A stretch of DNA of 64,000 nt from Sycon ciliatum. Its lineage: Eukaryota; Porifera; Calcarea; Leucosolenida; Sycettidae. The position numbers and the translations under genes were made by a program. How positions within the stretch are numbered: position 1 is the first letter of the stretch; every line of letters starts with the position of its first letter. The notes under the pieces were generated by a model. It was not told the origin of the DNA. It ran no database searches and saw nothing but the letters and a program-made list of their open reading frames with translations. Location of the stretch: NCBI RefSeq assembly GCF_964019385.1, contig NC_088646.1, positions 14,215,405-14,279,404 on the forward strand, in the 5' to 3' direction. Shown here piece after piece: positions 18,301-31,005 of the stretch.

Positions 18301-19422
18301 GGCCAAACTAAAGAAGGTGTGTGGTTCGACTAACATGGACATCTTTTTTTACGGGCGGGCGGGCGGATTTTTTTTTTAATATATATTTTTAGTACATGTA
18401 AATACACTGCACTGCCTTTAGACACCCAGTACATCGGCATTAGTACGCAGTGTTATGCCATACATGTTGTATAAAGGGATCACTGGCTAATACTTTGAAA
18501 CATTGTGTAGCTCTGGAACGAGAAGGGAATAACTTCAAGCGGTGACTCTGACTGTCCAAATCATCAAGCAAATGAAGAACGATGCGAGTTGAAAGTAAGT
18601 TCGGGAACTACTTCGAAGTACAAATTGTACAATGTACCGGTACATGTATTGCTAGTTTGGTGTCGGCGTGCACGAATACATGGGCTTTTTCCATCGACGC
18701 TTCCTGTGCTTGCACACATGGAGCAGCAACTTACCGGTACAGGTGAAATATCGTTCCCAATACACGAGGAAAGTGCAATCTCGTCTGTCCTTCATCCCAA
18801 AACAGAAGGCCGTCCTTAATCTGGAACGAGGCAATCACTCTCAACCGGACGGTCACTTCAAAATAAGTCTCGCCAGTCTGCCGGTGGTCGTATCGAGTAG
18901 ACTCTACTACCAGCACAAGGCAGCAGTCGTACCACTCACTGCACTGCACTGCAGTACAACTACAAGTCAAGTCCAAAAGAATCAACGGCTGCCCTTCGAT
19001 CACGTTAGCAGTGGCAGAATGCAGCATGTAATGGTCAATCCTTGACTTAATTTGGTAATCGTTTTAGTACCTCGAACCCCGTGCTGAGTTTGATACGGTT
19101 TCTGGTATCTTGGCCGTAGACTACTACGCATACTGCTTCTAGCGGTTTCTTTGGATTTTACTGATTGATTACTAGTATACTGTATTTATTTATCATGACA
19201 AGCACTGACATGATGATGATGAAGTAAAAAAAAAAAAAAAAAAAAAAGGAGCCGTCTGCTGCGCCTGCGTCCGCAGACTCACGCTGCACAGCACGTAGAC
19301 GTGGACGTGTTCAGTCCACGTACGTCAGTCACACGACAGCCCGCCGAAAAAAAGTTACGGTCGGGCTGAAAAATGTACGGTCGGTCGGGTGAGTCGAACC
19401 ACAGACCTTCTTCAGTGTGGCC
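18301..19422. mobile_element. PIF/Harbinger-like non-autonomous element, copy 2
   Basis: This 1122-bp element is nearly identical to 8237-9356 and in the same orientation, with the same GGCCAAACT / AGTGTGGCC ends and TAA on both sides (18298-18300 and 19423-19425). Differences are few and mostly in homopolymers, so both insertions are recent, or one derives from a segmental duplication. Confidence 0.85.
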
Positions 19423-19514
19423 TAATAATATAAATGGACTTCTTCCTCGGTCTTTCTCTTTTGTATAAATAATATAAATCTTTTTGTTGCATGTACTAGT
19501 AGATCTACCATGTA

Positions 19515-20526
19515 CAGTAGGTATCGGTTATAGCGTGGGTGTTTGAAAAATGACAGTCATTTGATTCTTATTGCCGATATTTCTTACACACGATAAATCA
19601 CGTGTGACATACATGTATCATATGCACGTGTGACATTATCATATGCGCGCAGTGCCGCGCACGTTTGGCATATGGACACGTAGTCACGTACACATGATAC
19701 ACACGGATCAATCAGACTCGCGGTCGTGCTAGGCGGCTGCGGAGCAGCGGATACGAGAGAAGTCGGAAGAAAGAGTCTGACTGGACAGAAAAAGTGATTC
19801 TCCAATGCTCCCTTGGGCATAACTCTCTTTTTGTGGTGAATATTATTGTATTGAGCATGCACAGAGCACAGATGTTATTACTACAGGCGATACACTTTGC
19901 ACTAATCTGGCATATTTTGCTACACAAAATCCATTCCTGGGGCCAATATACTCTACTATGCGATAATACTGCTTGTAAGAAAAAAATACGAAGTAGTGGT
20001 TGCGACTTCGGCGATGATTTGTAAGAAATGGTTTGCTCCCCACACCTCGACGTCTGTATCACCGTCCAGGAGCGACACTGACTCACGCTGCTATCTGGTG
20101 TTCACGAGGTGTTTGTCGCGCTGGAAACTGAGCGTCTCTGTAAGTTTGTATCCCTGGTGATGTTTGTGCCTGGATAGCACTATATAAGTGGTGCTCTTCA
20201 GGCACAATCTTCCTCAGCCTACTCAAGCTCAACTGATTAGGGGTGAATTCCCCGAAACACTGTGTATTGAGCAGGGAGTGGTGCTTTCTTGCAGGTTTGC
20301 CGAGTGGAAGGTTCGATGGACTTCTCGTGTGCTCTGGAAGGCAGTCGTGAGTCAGTAAAGTGTCAAGTAAAGTCGGCGGAATAGCGCGAGCTCCGGTGTG
20401 GGGAGCAAACCATTTCTTAAGAATAAAATACACATAAAATATGTGTTATGATTATGAAAAAATGAGTGTTCATTCTTGTAAGCAGTATTTTCTTGTATAC
20501 GACCACACTATAACCGATACGCACTG
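19515..20526. mobile_element. Tc1/mariner- or pogo-like element with nested insertion
   Basis: Inverted ends CAGTAGGTATCGGTTATAG and CTATAACCGATACGCACTG are flanked by TA (19513-19514 and 20527-20528). No transposase frame is recognisable. A second TA-flanked element (20024-20417) is nested inside. Confidence 0.7.
20024..20417. mobile_element. nested 394-bp TA-target MITE
   Basis: Perfect 23-bp inverted repeats beginning AGAAATGGTTTGCTCCCC are flanked by TA on both sides. A 116-codon frame on the minus strand has no recognisable domain and is probably chance. Confidence 0.85.
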
Positions 20527-21217
20527 TACTTCAATACTACAATTCTACCGTCCTTTCTACAATATCCCGGCATATAATAATAGAGCAATATCTCCACGGA
20601 AATAATAATAATAATAATAAGGCCACCCAGAATTAATTCGTTGTTTTGGGTCACTTCACTCATCAGTCGGTCGGCGTTTTTCTTTTTTTGGTTTCTGCCA
20701 TGCAGACTATGGGCGCATTTGATTACACACATTTCGGTCAATTCTGGAATTAGTTAAGGTGGATGCACTGTTCGATTACCCAAATTCGGTCGTCAGAATT
20801 GACGGAATCCAATTCCGTCACACCCCTCAATTCTGAAGAGAGGGTGGAATTGCTAATTCTCCAGCCAGAATCGATGCACTGGACATACACGCCATGCTAG
20901 GTCCAAGTGCGCGCGAGGTGTACGGGATTCTACGTGATCCCCTTTTACGACTTTTACGTGTAGTAGTTCGGTTACATGGCCGCAATCCCGGTTTATTCTG
21001 TTCATTCGAGTACAAAACCTGGGTCCGAAATACAATCAGAATGTTGGCTACTGTCATAGCCTAATGTATGTCTACAGCATTGGGTACATTGTGTGTATGT
21101 AGAACCCATAACCATTCTGGCCGTAGGGGCGCCACGTGTGTCATAAGGCAGCAGCATCAAAAGAAGAAAAAGAAGAAAAAAGAGAATGTAGCTGCCTCTA
21201 CCTATCACGATCAGCAG
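20527..21217. other. unannotated stretch with (AAT)n at 20600-20620
   Basis: The (AAT)n run is preceded by ATATCTCCACGG, related to sequences beside other (TAA)n tracts. The rest contains several CAATTCTG/CAGAATTG motifs in both orientations (20745-20860), perhaps a decayed TIR element. No gene is seen. Confidence 0.5.
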
Positions 21218-22348
<1,131 letters not shown>

Positions 22349-22867
22349 TAGGGAGGGCCCAAATATGCTCCAAAATTTCGCATATTATGCTTTTCGCATA
22401 TGTGCCACTTATTTCAAAATATGCTTCGAAATCACACAAAAGCAGAAAAATATGCTCGAAATATGCTTGATCACCAGAACTGATATCAGTGATAATTATG
22501 CGAATCCTTTGCTCCTTGTAGCAAATTATGCTACATTTGGTACAATATGCTAGATTTGCTACTTTATGCGACTTTGAGTCGCAGACACTCTCTTCTCGGG
22601 TCAAATTTTCGCCCAGTGTCTGGATGAGCATTTTTCCTTCCGGGCTAAGTTTGGAAGTGTTCCCTGACCGAGCGTGCCGTGGTAAGTGTTCTTGTCCATT
22701 TCCGCAATCAGCCCTATAATTATGCCTATAATTATGCGAATTCTTTGCTCCTTGTAGCAAAATATGCTACATTTGGTACAATATGCTAGATTTGCTACTT
22801 TATGCGACCTTGAGTCAAAAGGACAAAATATGCGAAAATATGCGCAAGCATATTCGGGCCTTCCCTA
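22349..22867. mobile_element. hAT-like non-autonomous element
   Basis: Inverted ends TAGGGAGGGCCCAAATATGC and, inverted, TAGGGAAGGCCCGAATATGC are flanked by an 8-bp duplication ACGTGTAC (22341-22348 and 22868-22875), the size expected for hAT. The body is packed with AAATATGC/GCATATTT subterminal motifs and holds an internal direct repeat of about 83 bp (22495 and 22734). Confidence 0.85.
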
Positions 22868-22875
22868 ACGTGTAC

Positions 22876-23236
22876 AGGCAAAAGTCCATAACACCTGGGG
22901 TTACCATGGATACTCTTGGTACAGGCTTGTACAATGGCACTGTACACGCATGCTATGCAGTACAGTACATTCATGCCAGGGAGTCGTTAAAAACCGGTAT
23001 TTTTACGACTCCCTGATTCATGTATTCATACAATTTATGGCAAATTCTGGCACCATATTGGTTACCATGGCAGCAAAGCGAATGTTTCTTGCATTTTTGG
23101 TGAAATTGTGAATTTATGATAACATTTCGGTGATATCCTTTGACTTTTGCATGCCAAATTTGAGAAAAAATCGCATGATGTGGACAAGGTCTCGTCCGAC
23201 TAGTACTAGTAGTAGTACTACATGTAGTAATAGATC
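22876..23236. other. unannotated spacer with a short hairpin
   Basis: A hairpin of CAGGGAGTCGTTAAAAA against its near-inverse spans 22977-23015. No gene is seen. Confidence 0.5.
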
Positions 23237-23495
23237 TACGTATAGGATATTGCACGGTTCCGAGGGGATTATTTTTCAAATCCCCAAGGCGCGCAGCGCC
23301 GCGGGGATTATGAAAAATAATCCTCGCGGACACTGTGCAATATCCTGTATAGACCACACTTTTCGGGTGATCAGCAGCGCTGCATGCAGCATGAACCAGT
23401 GCACTGTGAACGTACCGGTACGCGGTAGTTCTGATATACTAGTAGTAGTCGTTTGTTCGTCGCCTCTCCAGGTTTTGATCCACTTATTGGTTTGA
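23237..23495. repeat. inverted repeat, left copy (partner 27219-27468)
   Basis: This block recurs in reverse orientation at 27219-27468, sharing GATCCACTTATTGG, GGTGATCAGCAGCGCTGCATG and the embedded palindromic MITE. The two copies bracket about 3.7 kb, so they may be the long TIRs of one large element or two separate insertions. Confidence 0.8.
23244..23346. mobile_element. palindromic MITE with 4-bp target duplication, left copy
   Basis: AGGATATTGCAC at the start and its inverse at the end, with GTAT on both sides. Inside, GGGGATTATTTTTCA and its near-inverse make a second stem. Confidence 0.75.
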
Positions 23496-25417
23496 CTGAG
23501 GCGAATGCGGATTGTCACACACTTTCTTTGGTTTGTCTCCCAAGACGAAGCCTAATGAACTCTGCTGCTTGTTGGTAGCTGACAAGACCGTGGGGAAAAG
23601 CGATACTGATAGCGATCAAGTGAAGACGACGAAATAGTAGATATTGTAATTATTTGAAAATAATTTGAGGTGCTCTGCTCGTCTGTCACCTACCGGCGTG
23701 GAGGCGATTTATTCCCTACAAATCAAAGACTACAATGAAGAATAGACCAATCCCGAAAAGATTGTCTGGGTTCGTGAAAGGGGGCACGCGTGCAAGCCAG
23801 CACGTGTGAAGTGCATCGTTTTGTATTCAGTTTGTGTGTGTCAGCTCATGGCGGAGGAGAGAGAGACTTTTGCTCGCCGAGCTGAAGCTAAAGGATTTGA
23901 TGGAGTCCTGCCAGCAGCTAATCAAAGGACCTTCGGTACCTTAGGCAGACCCTGACGGAGTTTGGAGGCCAGCAAGCTCTCGGTGAGGAGAGAAACATTC
24001 GCGTGGCGATGGACTCTCCGTAAAAAATGCAAGCTACATAGCGCCGACATACTGCAACAGGCTACGATTTCAGCTAACTAACTCGATCTGCCGCTTCACA
24101 AAGTTCAACTATTTACAAGTCCTGACTGTTGCATGTTGTAGTCTGAAGCTGGACTCTCATCGCCCACCCACAGGTAGCTTTTGGAGCTGATGGATTTCCC
24201 GACTTGGACTCCTTCCGCAAACTCTCGCAATATTACTACAGTGTATGCTGTGTTTCCGCAAGCTCGTGTCGACATGTCACCTATTGTACATGTACCGGGT
24301 CGCGGAGGACCTTGACGACCTCCGCTGACTCCAGGTTTCCGAAATACTGCCGTCGTCTTCGTTGATGTCGCTGGTGACATTCTCCCCTTGCAGGACGTGC
24401 GCATAGTTGTCGTCTCGGGGGTAAAGACTATGTTGTCTTTCGAAATAGTTCTTCATCACGCTCGCGCGAATGATGTTCCTCATCATGAACTCGTTCCGAC
24501 GGTGTGACACGGCGATGGTCTTTGGCGGGGCACTGGCTTGGCGAAAACGATATCTTCTTGTGCAATATAACACTGACCGGCTGCAGATGAGTTCAGTCAC
24601 TTCGTGGTTGGTCCTATAGGAGGGCAGCTGCCAGGAAAGAGGCAGAACTCATCGAAGACGAAGCGCTCGCAACAAACAATAGCACTCGAAATATCTCGTA
24701 AGATTTAGGGCCTATCGCTTTGAGCCACAGCGCTCACAGCCTTGCCTACTTCATCAAAGTGAGCTCTACATGTTCGTTGACCTCTTCACACTACACAGAA
24801 GAGCGAAACAAGGATCATGTCTTAGCATTTCAACTCCAACAGCAGACCATTACCAGTGCGAGAGAGAAAACTACAAAAGGCTTTGCTTTCTGTCGCATCG
24901 TCTCTCTTGCATGCAACTAACGAGAAAACCGTGTACTTACCCTCGCATTCACATGCGAACTATCAAACACGTCCTGTGCCGCATGCTGATCAGGTAGTGC
25001 CATGTATGTGTTGTACAGTGTACTCTCAGTTGACATGCCCCCTTTCGAACCCAGACAATCTTTTCGGGATTGGTCTATTGTCAGACACTGATCCGTCCCA
25101 TGGCTTAGTCAAATGGTGTAAGAGTATCCGAAATAAGATGGATTGTTTGTGATCGTGTGGAACAAATTTGACAAGACCAGTAGAGCGTGAATGGGTACAT
25201 CTACACGTACATGTAGAACCAATGACATTGAGTTAGTAGTAGGCTAACTGCTGCAAAGATTTATCTTTCAGGTCTGTGAAAGAAGGAATTTTCCAAACAC
25301 TGTTCTAGAAACCAAAGTGTGCATTCAACGGCTATGCTCATTACTATGCGTCTTTGTCATTTCGTTCAATGTTTCTATAACAACTCGTGTGCTGGACGAG
25401 CATTTGTTGTCATTAGA
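23496..25417. other. unannotated stretch between inverted repeats
   Basis: The only sizeable frames (minus strand 24105-24404 and 24277-24600, about 100 codons each) overlap each other and show no domain. No gene can be supported. Confidence 0.45.
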
Positions 25418-25782
25418 GAGGTTTTGCATTCCGAATTTCGGTACAGCGTTCTTCGGTCATTTGTCGAACATCAAAATGTCGAATTTTCGCACCAACGTTT
25501 GTTTTGCAAGTCGAAAATGATGTGTTTTCATTTCGTGAGCCCCAGCATCAGCAACGTCCTGTCCCGTGCTCCATTTCTTGCTGATTCCAACGAACTTTGA
25601 TCGCCGAAAGAGTCGAGGGCCAAACCTGCCCCCTCAGTCGCCTCAGAAAAACCAACTCCATTCCCAAGTCAAATGTTATGCGTGTCGCCATAGTCTTTTC
25701 AGCCACACAGATGACGGTGAGGACACTCCAGGCGAAAGAGAGTAGACAGGCAGTGGAGAGGAGCAATCAAAGGTAGCTGACG

Positions 25783-26413
25783 ATGCTATGTCATCCCGGA
25801 TCCCTCACAGACCTCACAGTGGTAAAACAACACAAACATCTTGGTTTGGTCATTGACTCAGACTTATCGTTTAGTAGACATGTCGACTATATCTGTAGCA
25901 AAGTCAGTAAAGCTGTTGGCTACCTCGTGTCTCACTGCTCCCACCTACCGCTTGAATGCATTCGCCTTTTTTTATCATTGCTATATTCTCCCCATTTTTC
26001 TCTATTGCTCAACCGCCTGGTCATCCCTACTTAGTAAATCGTTAATGAGTATCCTGGAAGTCCACAATAAGAGGATACTCAAAGTCCTTTTCCGCAAACC
26101 ATCATACTTTCCTTCTGCTGAGCTGTATGATTTGTTTAACACCTTCCCTATCTCTAGTCAAGCGGATCGAAAACTGTGTATTGTTGTTCATTCTATTCGT
26201 CTTGACAAAGCCCCGCCACACTTGCGTAAATATAACTGGTTTCTTCCCACTCGTCCTACGCGCAATCCCTGCACTTTACCTAAAGCCCGAACCTCAGCTT
26301 ATACCAGATCTCCGTTTTTTGCTGCCTATTCTCTATGGCTGGCCCTGCCTCTATCAGTAAAATCGTCTTGTACGCTAAAGGATTTCAAGGCCAACATGAA
26401 GCTCGTGTTCTAA
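25783..26413 (+). pseudogene. C-terminal fragment of CR1-like reverse transcriptase
   Basis: The translation begins at QHKHLGLVIDSDLSFSRHVD and runs through YCSTAWSSLL and LEVHNKRILKVLF to the normal C-terminus. It is homologous to the C-terminal third of the LINE at 1893-3611 (HHKHLGIVIDSALSWSHHAD, LEVLHRRILRIIF) but clearly diverged. A frame change at the T-run near 25966-25973 splits it. A 3' region and an (ATAA)n tail at 26560-26586 follow, so this is a 5'-truncated insertion of a related subfamily. Confidence 0.85.
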
Positions 26414-26559
26414 TAACTGCTAGTTCTTCATTCACATTTGTTTCTCTTTGCCTCCAGTAATGTGTAATATTTATTTATTTTTGCTTTGTTTACTGCCATG
26501 GCTGGCTACCGCCCCCCTCCCTCCATATTGGCCTATATTCTCTGGCCACGGGAAGGTGA

Positions 26560-26586
26560 AATAAATAAATAAATAAATAAAAAAAA
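26560..26586 (+). repeat. (ATAA)n tail of truncated LINE
   Basis: A simple ATAA run ends the 3' region of the LINE fragment, as expected for its 3' tail. Confidence 0.8.
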
Positions 26587-27218
26587 TGTCGCCAAAGACG
26601 CCTGCCAAGCGATGCCGAGATAAGAAACCTCTTTGAATAAATCACGCGCTAGCGCTCTTCTACAAGAAAATGCATCCGAAAAATATTTTCGGCAAAGTGA
26701 GCTTTTTCCGAACAAACACGCCGAATCTTCGTGTGCATTTTCGACCTCGCTCCCGCGTGCCGAATCTTTTTGCCGAATTTCGGAATGCAAAACCTCGCTA
26801 TTGACTCAATTTCTTTTACTCTCCATAGGCTATTGGATTATTTTCCTTACTCGGTCTATTTATAACCAGTATCTACATGAGAGTGTGGTGTGTCTCTATG
26901 GTTACCGGTGTTCGGCACACCCGGTTCATGTAGCATGTTGCAAATTAAGATGCTCTTGTTTGTTGCTGATAGAAAGATTGCCACTTCCCTAGTTTTGTTT
27001 CACCAATATGCTTTTCTTTTGACAACTATAGGCACTTCCCCTTTTTGGACCTTATCTGGAAGGCCCATTCTTGCATATTCAAGCAGCAGCCAAGGGAGCT
27101 AGCTCTCTTGGTTATGCTGGTAGAAGGACTGGGTCCGACCCACCGTCCGAGGGGATCCACAGGATTTCCTGTGGATATGAGATCCCCTCGTTTGAGGGGA
27201 TTATGAGCCATAATCCCC

Positions 27219-27468
27219 TCAAACCAATAAGTGGATCAAAACCTGGAGAGGCGACGAACAAACGACTATCAGAACTACCGGTACTTCGTGTTCGGTGTTC
27301 CGTTCACAGACTGTCAGTGCACTGGTTCATGCTACATGCAGCGCTGCTGATCACCCGAAAAGTGTGGTCTATACAGGATATTGCACAGTGTCCGCGAGGA
27401 TTATTTTTCATAATCCCCGCGGCGCTGAAAAATAATCCCCTCGGAACCGTGCAATATCCTATACGTAG
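27219..27468. repeat. inverted repeat, right copy (partner 23237-23495)
   Basis: This is the reverse-orientation partner of the left copy. It also contains the palindromic MITE at 27375-27460 with ATAC on both sides. The MITE therefore predates the duplication. Just before it (27155-27220) lie GGGGATCCACAGGAT-type hairpins. Confidence 0.8.
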
Positions 27469-28554
27469 TCATACAGTCATCATTGTACTAACAATCATAA
27501 ATAGTACATTGTAGTACTTGTACAGTCAGTAACTATTAGTACAGTACAGTTGTCGGCAAAAAGATAGTCCACGAGCTGTTGATCTGATGCATGCAGTCAT
27601 GATGTCTGAATCGAGGATGGTAATCTTCATGGAGAGCGAATCACATTTGCTGCATTCACTAAAACATTTTTGGAATAAAACGTTCCCTTTAGAAGCCGAG
27701 TAAAAACATTGAAAGCAGTTTAGAGTTTTGTGACAGCCTCGGTTGTGAACCACAATGCTGCCGACATCGCCAAGTCCAAGACGGGTGTTGAAATGGCACG
27801 CTAGCTAGTTCCTAGCGCGCGACGCAGGGACATGCAGGCTCATCGAGCAGCTAGAACGATGGACGATACTTGCAAGAGGAAATTATGGTTCTATGAACTG
27901 TAAGTGAATCAGATTCAATCTGGTAGTTTGCACTTACCACACCCATACCGATAACGCCAATGAAGAGGCACGAACCGTATTCTGAAGGGCATGATGGCAG
28001 ACGTTGTATTGTGACTATGCTCGATGTTAGTGATTTGTAACTCACACAGTACTATAGTACATGTGACCAGTGCTCTGCAAAAACCAACCTTAGGTTCTAT
28101 TTTGGCGAAATTGATATTTTGCTGGAGTGTTGAACCATGACCCTTTCTTCAACGTCTGGTGAAGTTTCAGGTGAATTGCATTCATATTCAGGTAGATACA
28201 ATGTAAATTTCTTTGTAATTGCCTTGCGCAAATTTTGCAGGAAACATAGCGAAAATCCAGGATTTTGTGCTACAGTTTGGAACAAATGCTGTGAGAAGTG
28301 CAGCAGCATGATTGCAACCAAAGTTTGAAGAATAAACCTGTATGTCGTATTCTTCAAAAGGAAAAGTTAAAGCTAAGCCTAAAATCAAATTTTCACCAGT
28401 TGTAGTCTTCAGGGTGCTGAGTCGAATGGTCTTGGTCCAACGAAGCTGAGACGCTCCCTTCCTTCTTTATTCCCAATCGAACTCGCGCACTTCCACCGAA
28501 ACTGGGTGACTGCGCCCTACTAGATGGGGATTTGTATGCAAAATGTCACTAAAA
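27469..28554. other. unannotated spacer
   Basis: Short open frames only. I see no gene and no repeat shared with the rest of the window. Confidence 0.45.
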
Positions 28555-28867
28555 GCGCCAATTCGTTCTTCGTGCACTTCCCTATGTCCAGCAATACAAC
28601 AAGATCAGAGTGGTCATGGTCAGTTCTTGAGCTTCGAACGGGCAGAATGGCAAACATTTGGCCCTGCTGTGAATAGATTAGCTCGCCCTGGGTGAGTTGT
28701 TTATTGAAATATGGCAATTTTTCTTGGTGCACTTCCCTATGTCCAGCTATGCAACAAGATCAGGGTGGCGATTGTCAGTTCTTGAGCTTCAAACAGGCAA
28801 AAAGGTGAGAAAGTGTCGCTTTTTGACCATTTGTGCCCACGTGTCACTTTCAACGTACATCTCTAAA
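28555..28867. repeat. diverged 367-bp satellite, left edge
   Basis: CTTCCCTATGTCCAG, GAACGGGCAG, TTTTTGACCATTTGTG and TTTCAACGTAC occur in the order of the main satellite but with more differences. This is the outermost, oldest-looking satellite sequence, and the LINE has inserted at its right edge. Confidence 0.75.
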
Positions 28868-29095
28868 TAAGCTTTTCGTGTTGTCCAAGCTTGTCCGGGT
28901 CCATAACTTAGACATTTTAGCAGTATCAGAAACATGGCTCGACAACAGCATCTCGGACTCAGAAGTCGACATCCGGGGATTCTCAATGCACCGTCTCGAC
29001 AGAAAGTGCAATTACAACTGCTCCTGTACAAATGGAACACCTTGCCAAAAGCGCGGCGGTGTAGTGATTTACAGCAGGTGGGAACTTGGGTTTAA
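28868..29095 (+). pseudogene. LINE endonuclease, N-terminal part
   Basis: LDILAVSETWLDNSISDSEV and RGGVVIYSRWELGF are conserved apurinic-endonuclease segments. The frame is cut at TTAA by an inserted element and continues at 31809. Removing the insert with one TTAA puts both parts in one frame. Confidence 0.85.
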
Positions 29096-30188
29096 GGAGG
29101 CTCCCACCTAAAGAAGTAAAAATAAAAGGTCCATGGACACCCTGTTTTTTATGCATAGAATGGTGGAGTGATGTCTCTTCTTCAATTTGGTATAGTTTTT
29201 AGGTAGGGTCACCAGGCATATAAGAGGTATTCTGGTGTATTTAGTGAGTGTACAATTTCTTGATTTTCGGTAAAAAAATGGTAAAAAAATTTGGTTTTTG
29301 ACCCAAAGAAGCCTCCTGGAAGGAGGATACTAAGCATTTTCTTCATCATATGTTTAAGAACCAAATTTGGAGGTATCTTGGCTACACAAGATAGACTGCG
29401 TCTTGGTTTTGCCCTTGGCGAGCCACTTTTTCGAAATTACGGGTACCGAAATTTCCATCGGGTGCTGAATTATGAAATGGTTCAGCCTGCAACATTTTGT
29501 CCATGGACATATTGATTTTTGTGGCTTTCTGTGATCCTTGAGCCCCAAGGAAACCGATAATGGACAGTTTTGAAGGTGTCACCAGGCACTTTACATGCTT
29601 TAGGCCCCTACCAAACAATATAGGTATCAAAATATGGTATTTTTAGGCCAATTCTGAAAATAGCATTTTTAGAAAATCTGACCATTCTTGCCTTCTTGAC
29701 TAAATATCACTACCAATGACATGGTAGTATGGTAATATTATTTTAGAAGAAGTTATTTTCATGCTGCAACCTCCTTTGGACATACCAGGCAGTCTGTGCT
29801 TGGAAAGGTACATGTATCATTACATGTACATGTATGTCATGTAGCCTTCAGTCCTAGCACATTGATATACGAGTAGTGTACATGTACATGTGGCAGCGAG
29901 GTTTCATAACAACCTCGACCATGAAACTGGCACATGAATAATGTGAAAGCAGGCATTCAAAATAAGGCACACTAAACACTCACACGCGTGCGCACGCACA
30001 TAAACACCCACCCACATGCACGCACTCTCATGCACGCATCATTGTAACACTACTAGTCCATAGTAGGACTTAGTGTAAATAAAAGCATGAAGACCAGCCA
30101 CTGCACTGGGCATGCATTTGCTGGTTGTCATTTGCGTTGATAGCAGCAGACTCCAGAAAAACATCGCATGAAGGGCAATATGCATCTA

Positions 30189-30376
30189 CAGTCAACTTCG
30201 TTTATAACGACACTCGGTGGGGCATCAAAAAAGTGTCCTTATTCGCGAAGTGTCGTTATACCCGAAGTCTCATTATATGTATTACAGTTGGAAGGGACTT
30301 TGCTCTGGGCACGGAAATGCTGTCGTTATTCGCGAATTGTCGTTATATCCGCAGTCGTTATAAGCGAAGTTGACTG
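30189..30376. mobile_element. 188-bp pogo/mariner-like MITE
   Basis: Inverted ends CAGTCAACTTCGTTTATAAC and, inverted, CAGTCAACTTCGCTTATAAC are flanked by TA on both sides. The repeated TGTCGTTAT/ATTCGCGAA motifs inside are typical of short pogo-derived MITEs. Confidence 0.85.
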
Positions 30377-30569
30377 TACACACGCTGGCGTGCACATATA
30401 CGATATACATGTAGTGTACTGTCATGCTCTCTCGGCAATTCTTTTTGTGTCTCAAATACGGTTCACAAATGCGCATTCACATGCAACTCCTGTACTGTAA
30501 AGCCATTACCACACTGTCCTTGCAGACACCAGAGAGGAGAGGCATACAGAACCAGCACCGTGAGCTCCC

Positions 30570-30865
30570 CCCCCCCCCCCTTCCACACCTAGCTTTGCAC
30601 ACGCGCGCACACATGCACGTGCATACACACATACATGTACACAGACATTTGCATGCACGTGCACACAGTGCACTCGTGGGGACATGTGCATAACCCAGAT
30701 CAACATTGCGTGCGAACCCACACATGCGGGCACGAGCACGTGCGCACACACACACACGTGCGTACACACACACACTCATACACCTGCCCAACGCTGAAGC
30801 GAGGATAGCGAACAAACTACGTTAGACATAGCAACTTGTGCTCGGATTACACCTTTCAACAGCTT

Positions 30866-30905
<40 letters not shown>

Positions 30906-31005
30906 GCGCGCGCGCGTACGCACACACTCTCGCGCACGCGCGCGAGAGTACACACACACACACACACATGCGCGCGTACACACACACACACAAACGCATG
31001 TACTT
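30570..31005. repeat. CA/CG-rich alternating microsatellite
   Basis: A C-run (near 30570) and long (CA)n with (CG)n blocks such as CGCGCGCGCGTACGCAC make alternating purine-pyrimidine DNA. Confidence 0.9.

Larger units (their letters stand above)
25418..26796. mobile_element. candidate TIR element carrying a LINE fragment
   Basis: A 24-bp inverted pair (25418-25441 and 26773-26796, beginning GAGGTTTTGCATTCCGAA, one mismatch) encloses a truncated LINE. No target duplication is clear, so the boundaries remain tentative. Confidence 0.5.

Noticed and set aside
24105..24600. Host gene between the inverted repeats
   Set aside because: Two overlapping frames of about 100 codons show no domain, splice pattern or conservation that I can see.
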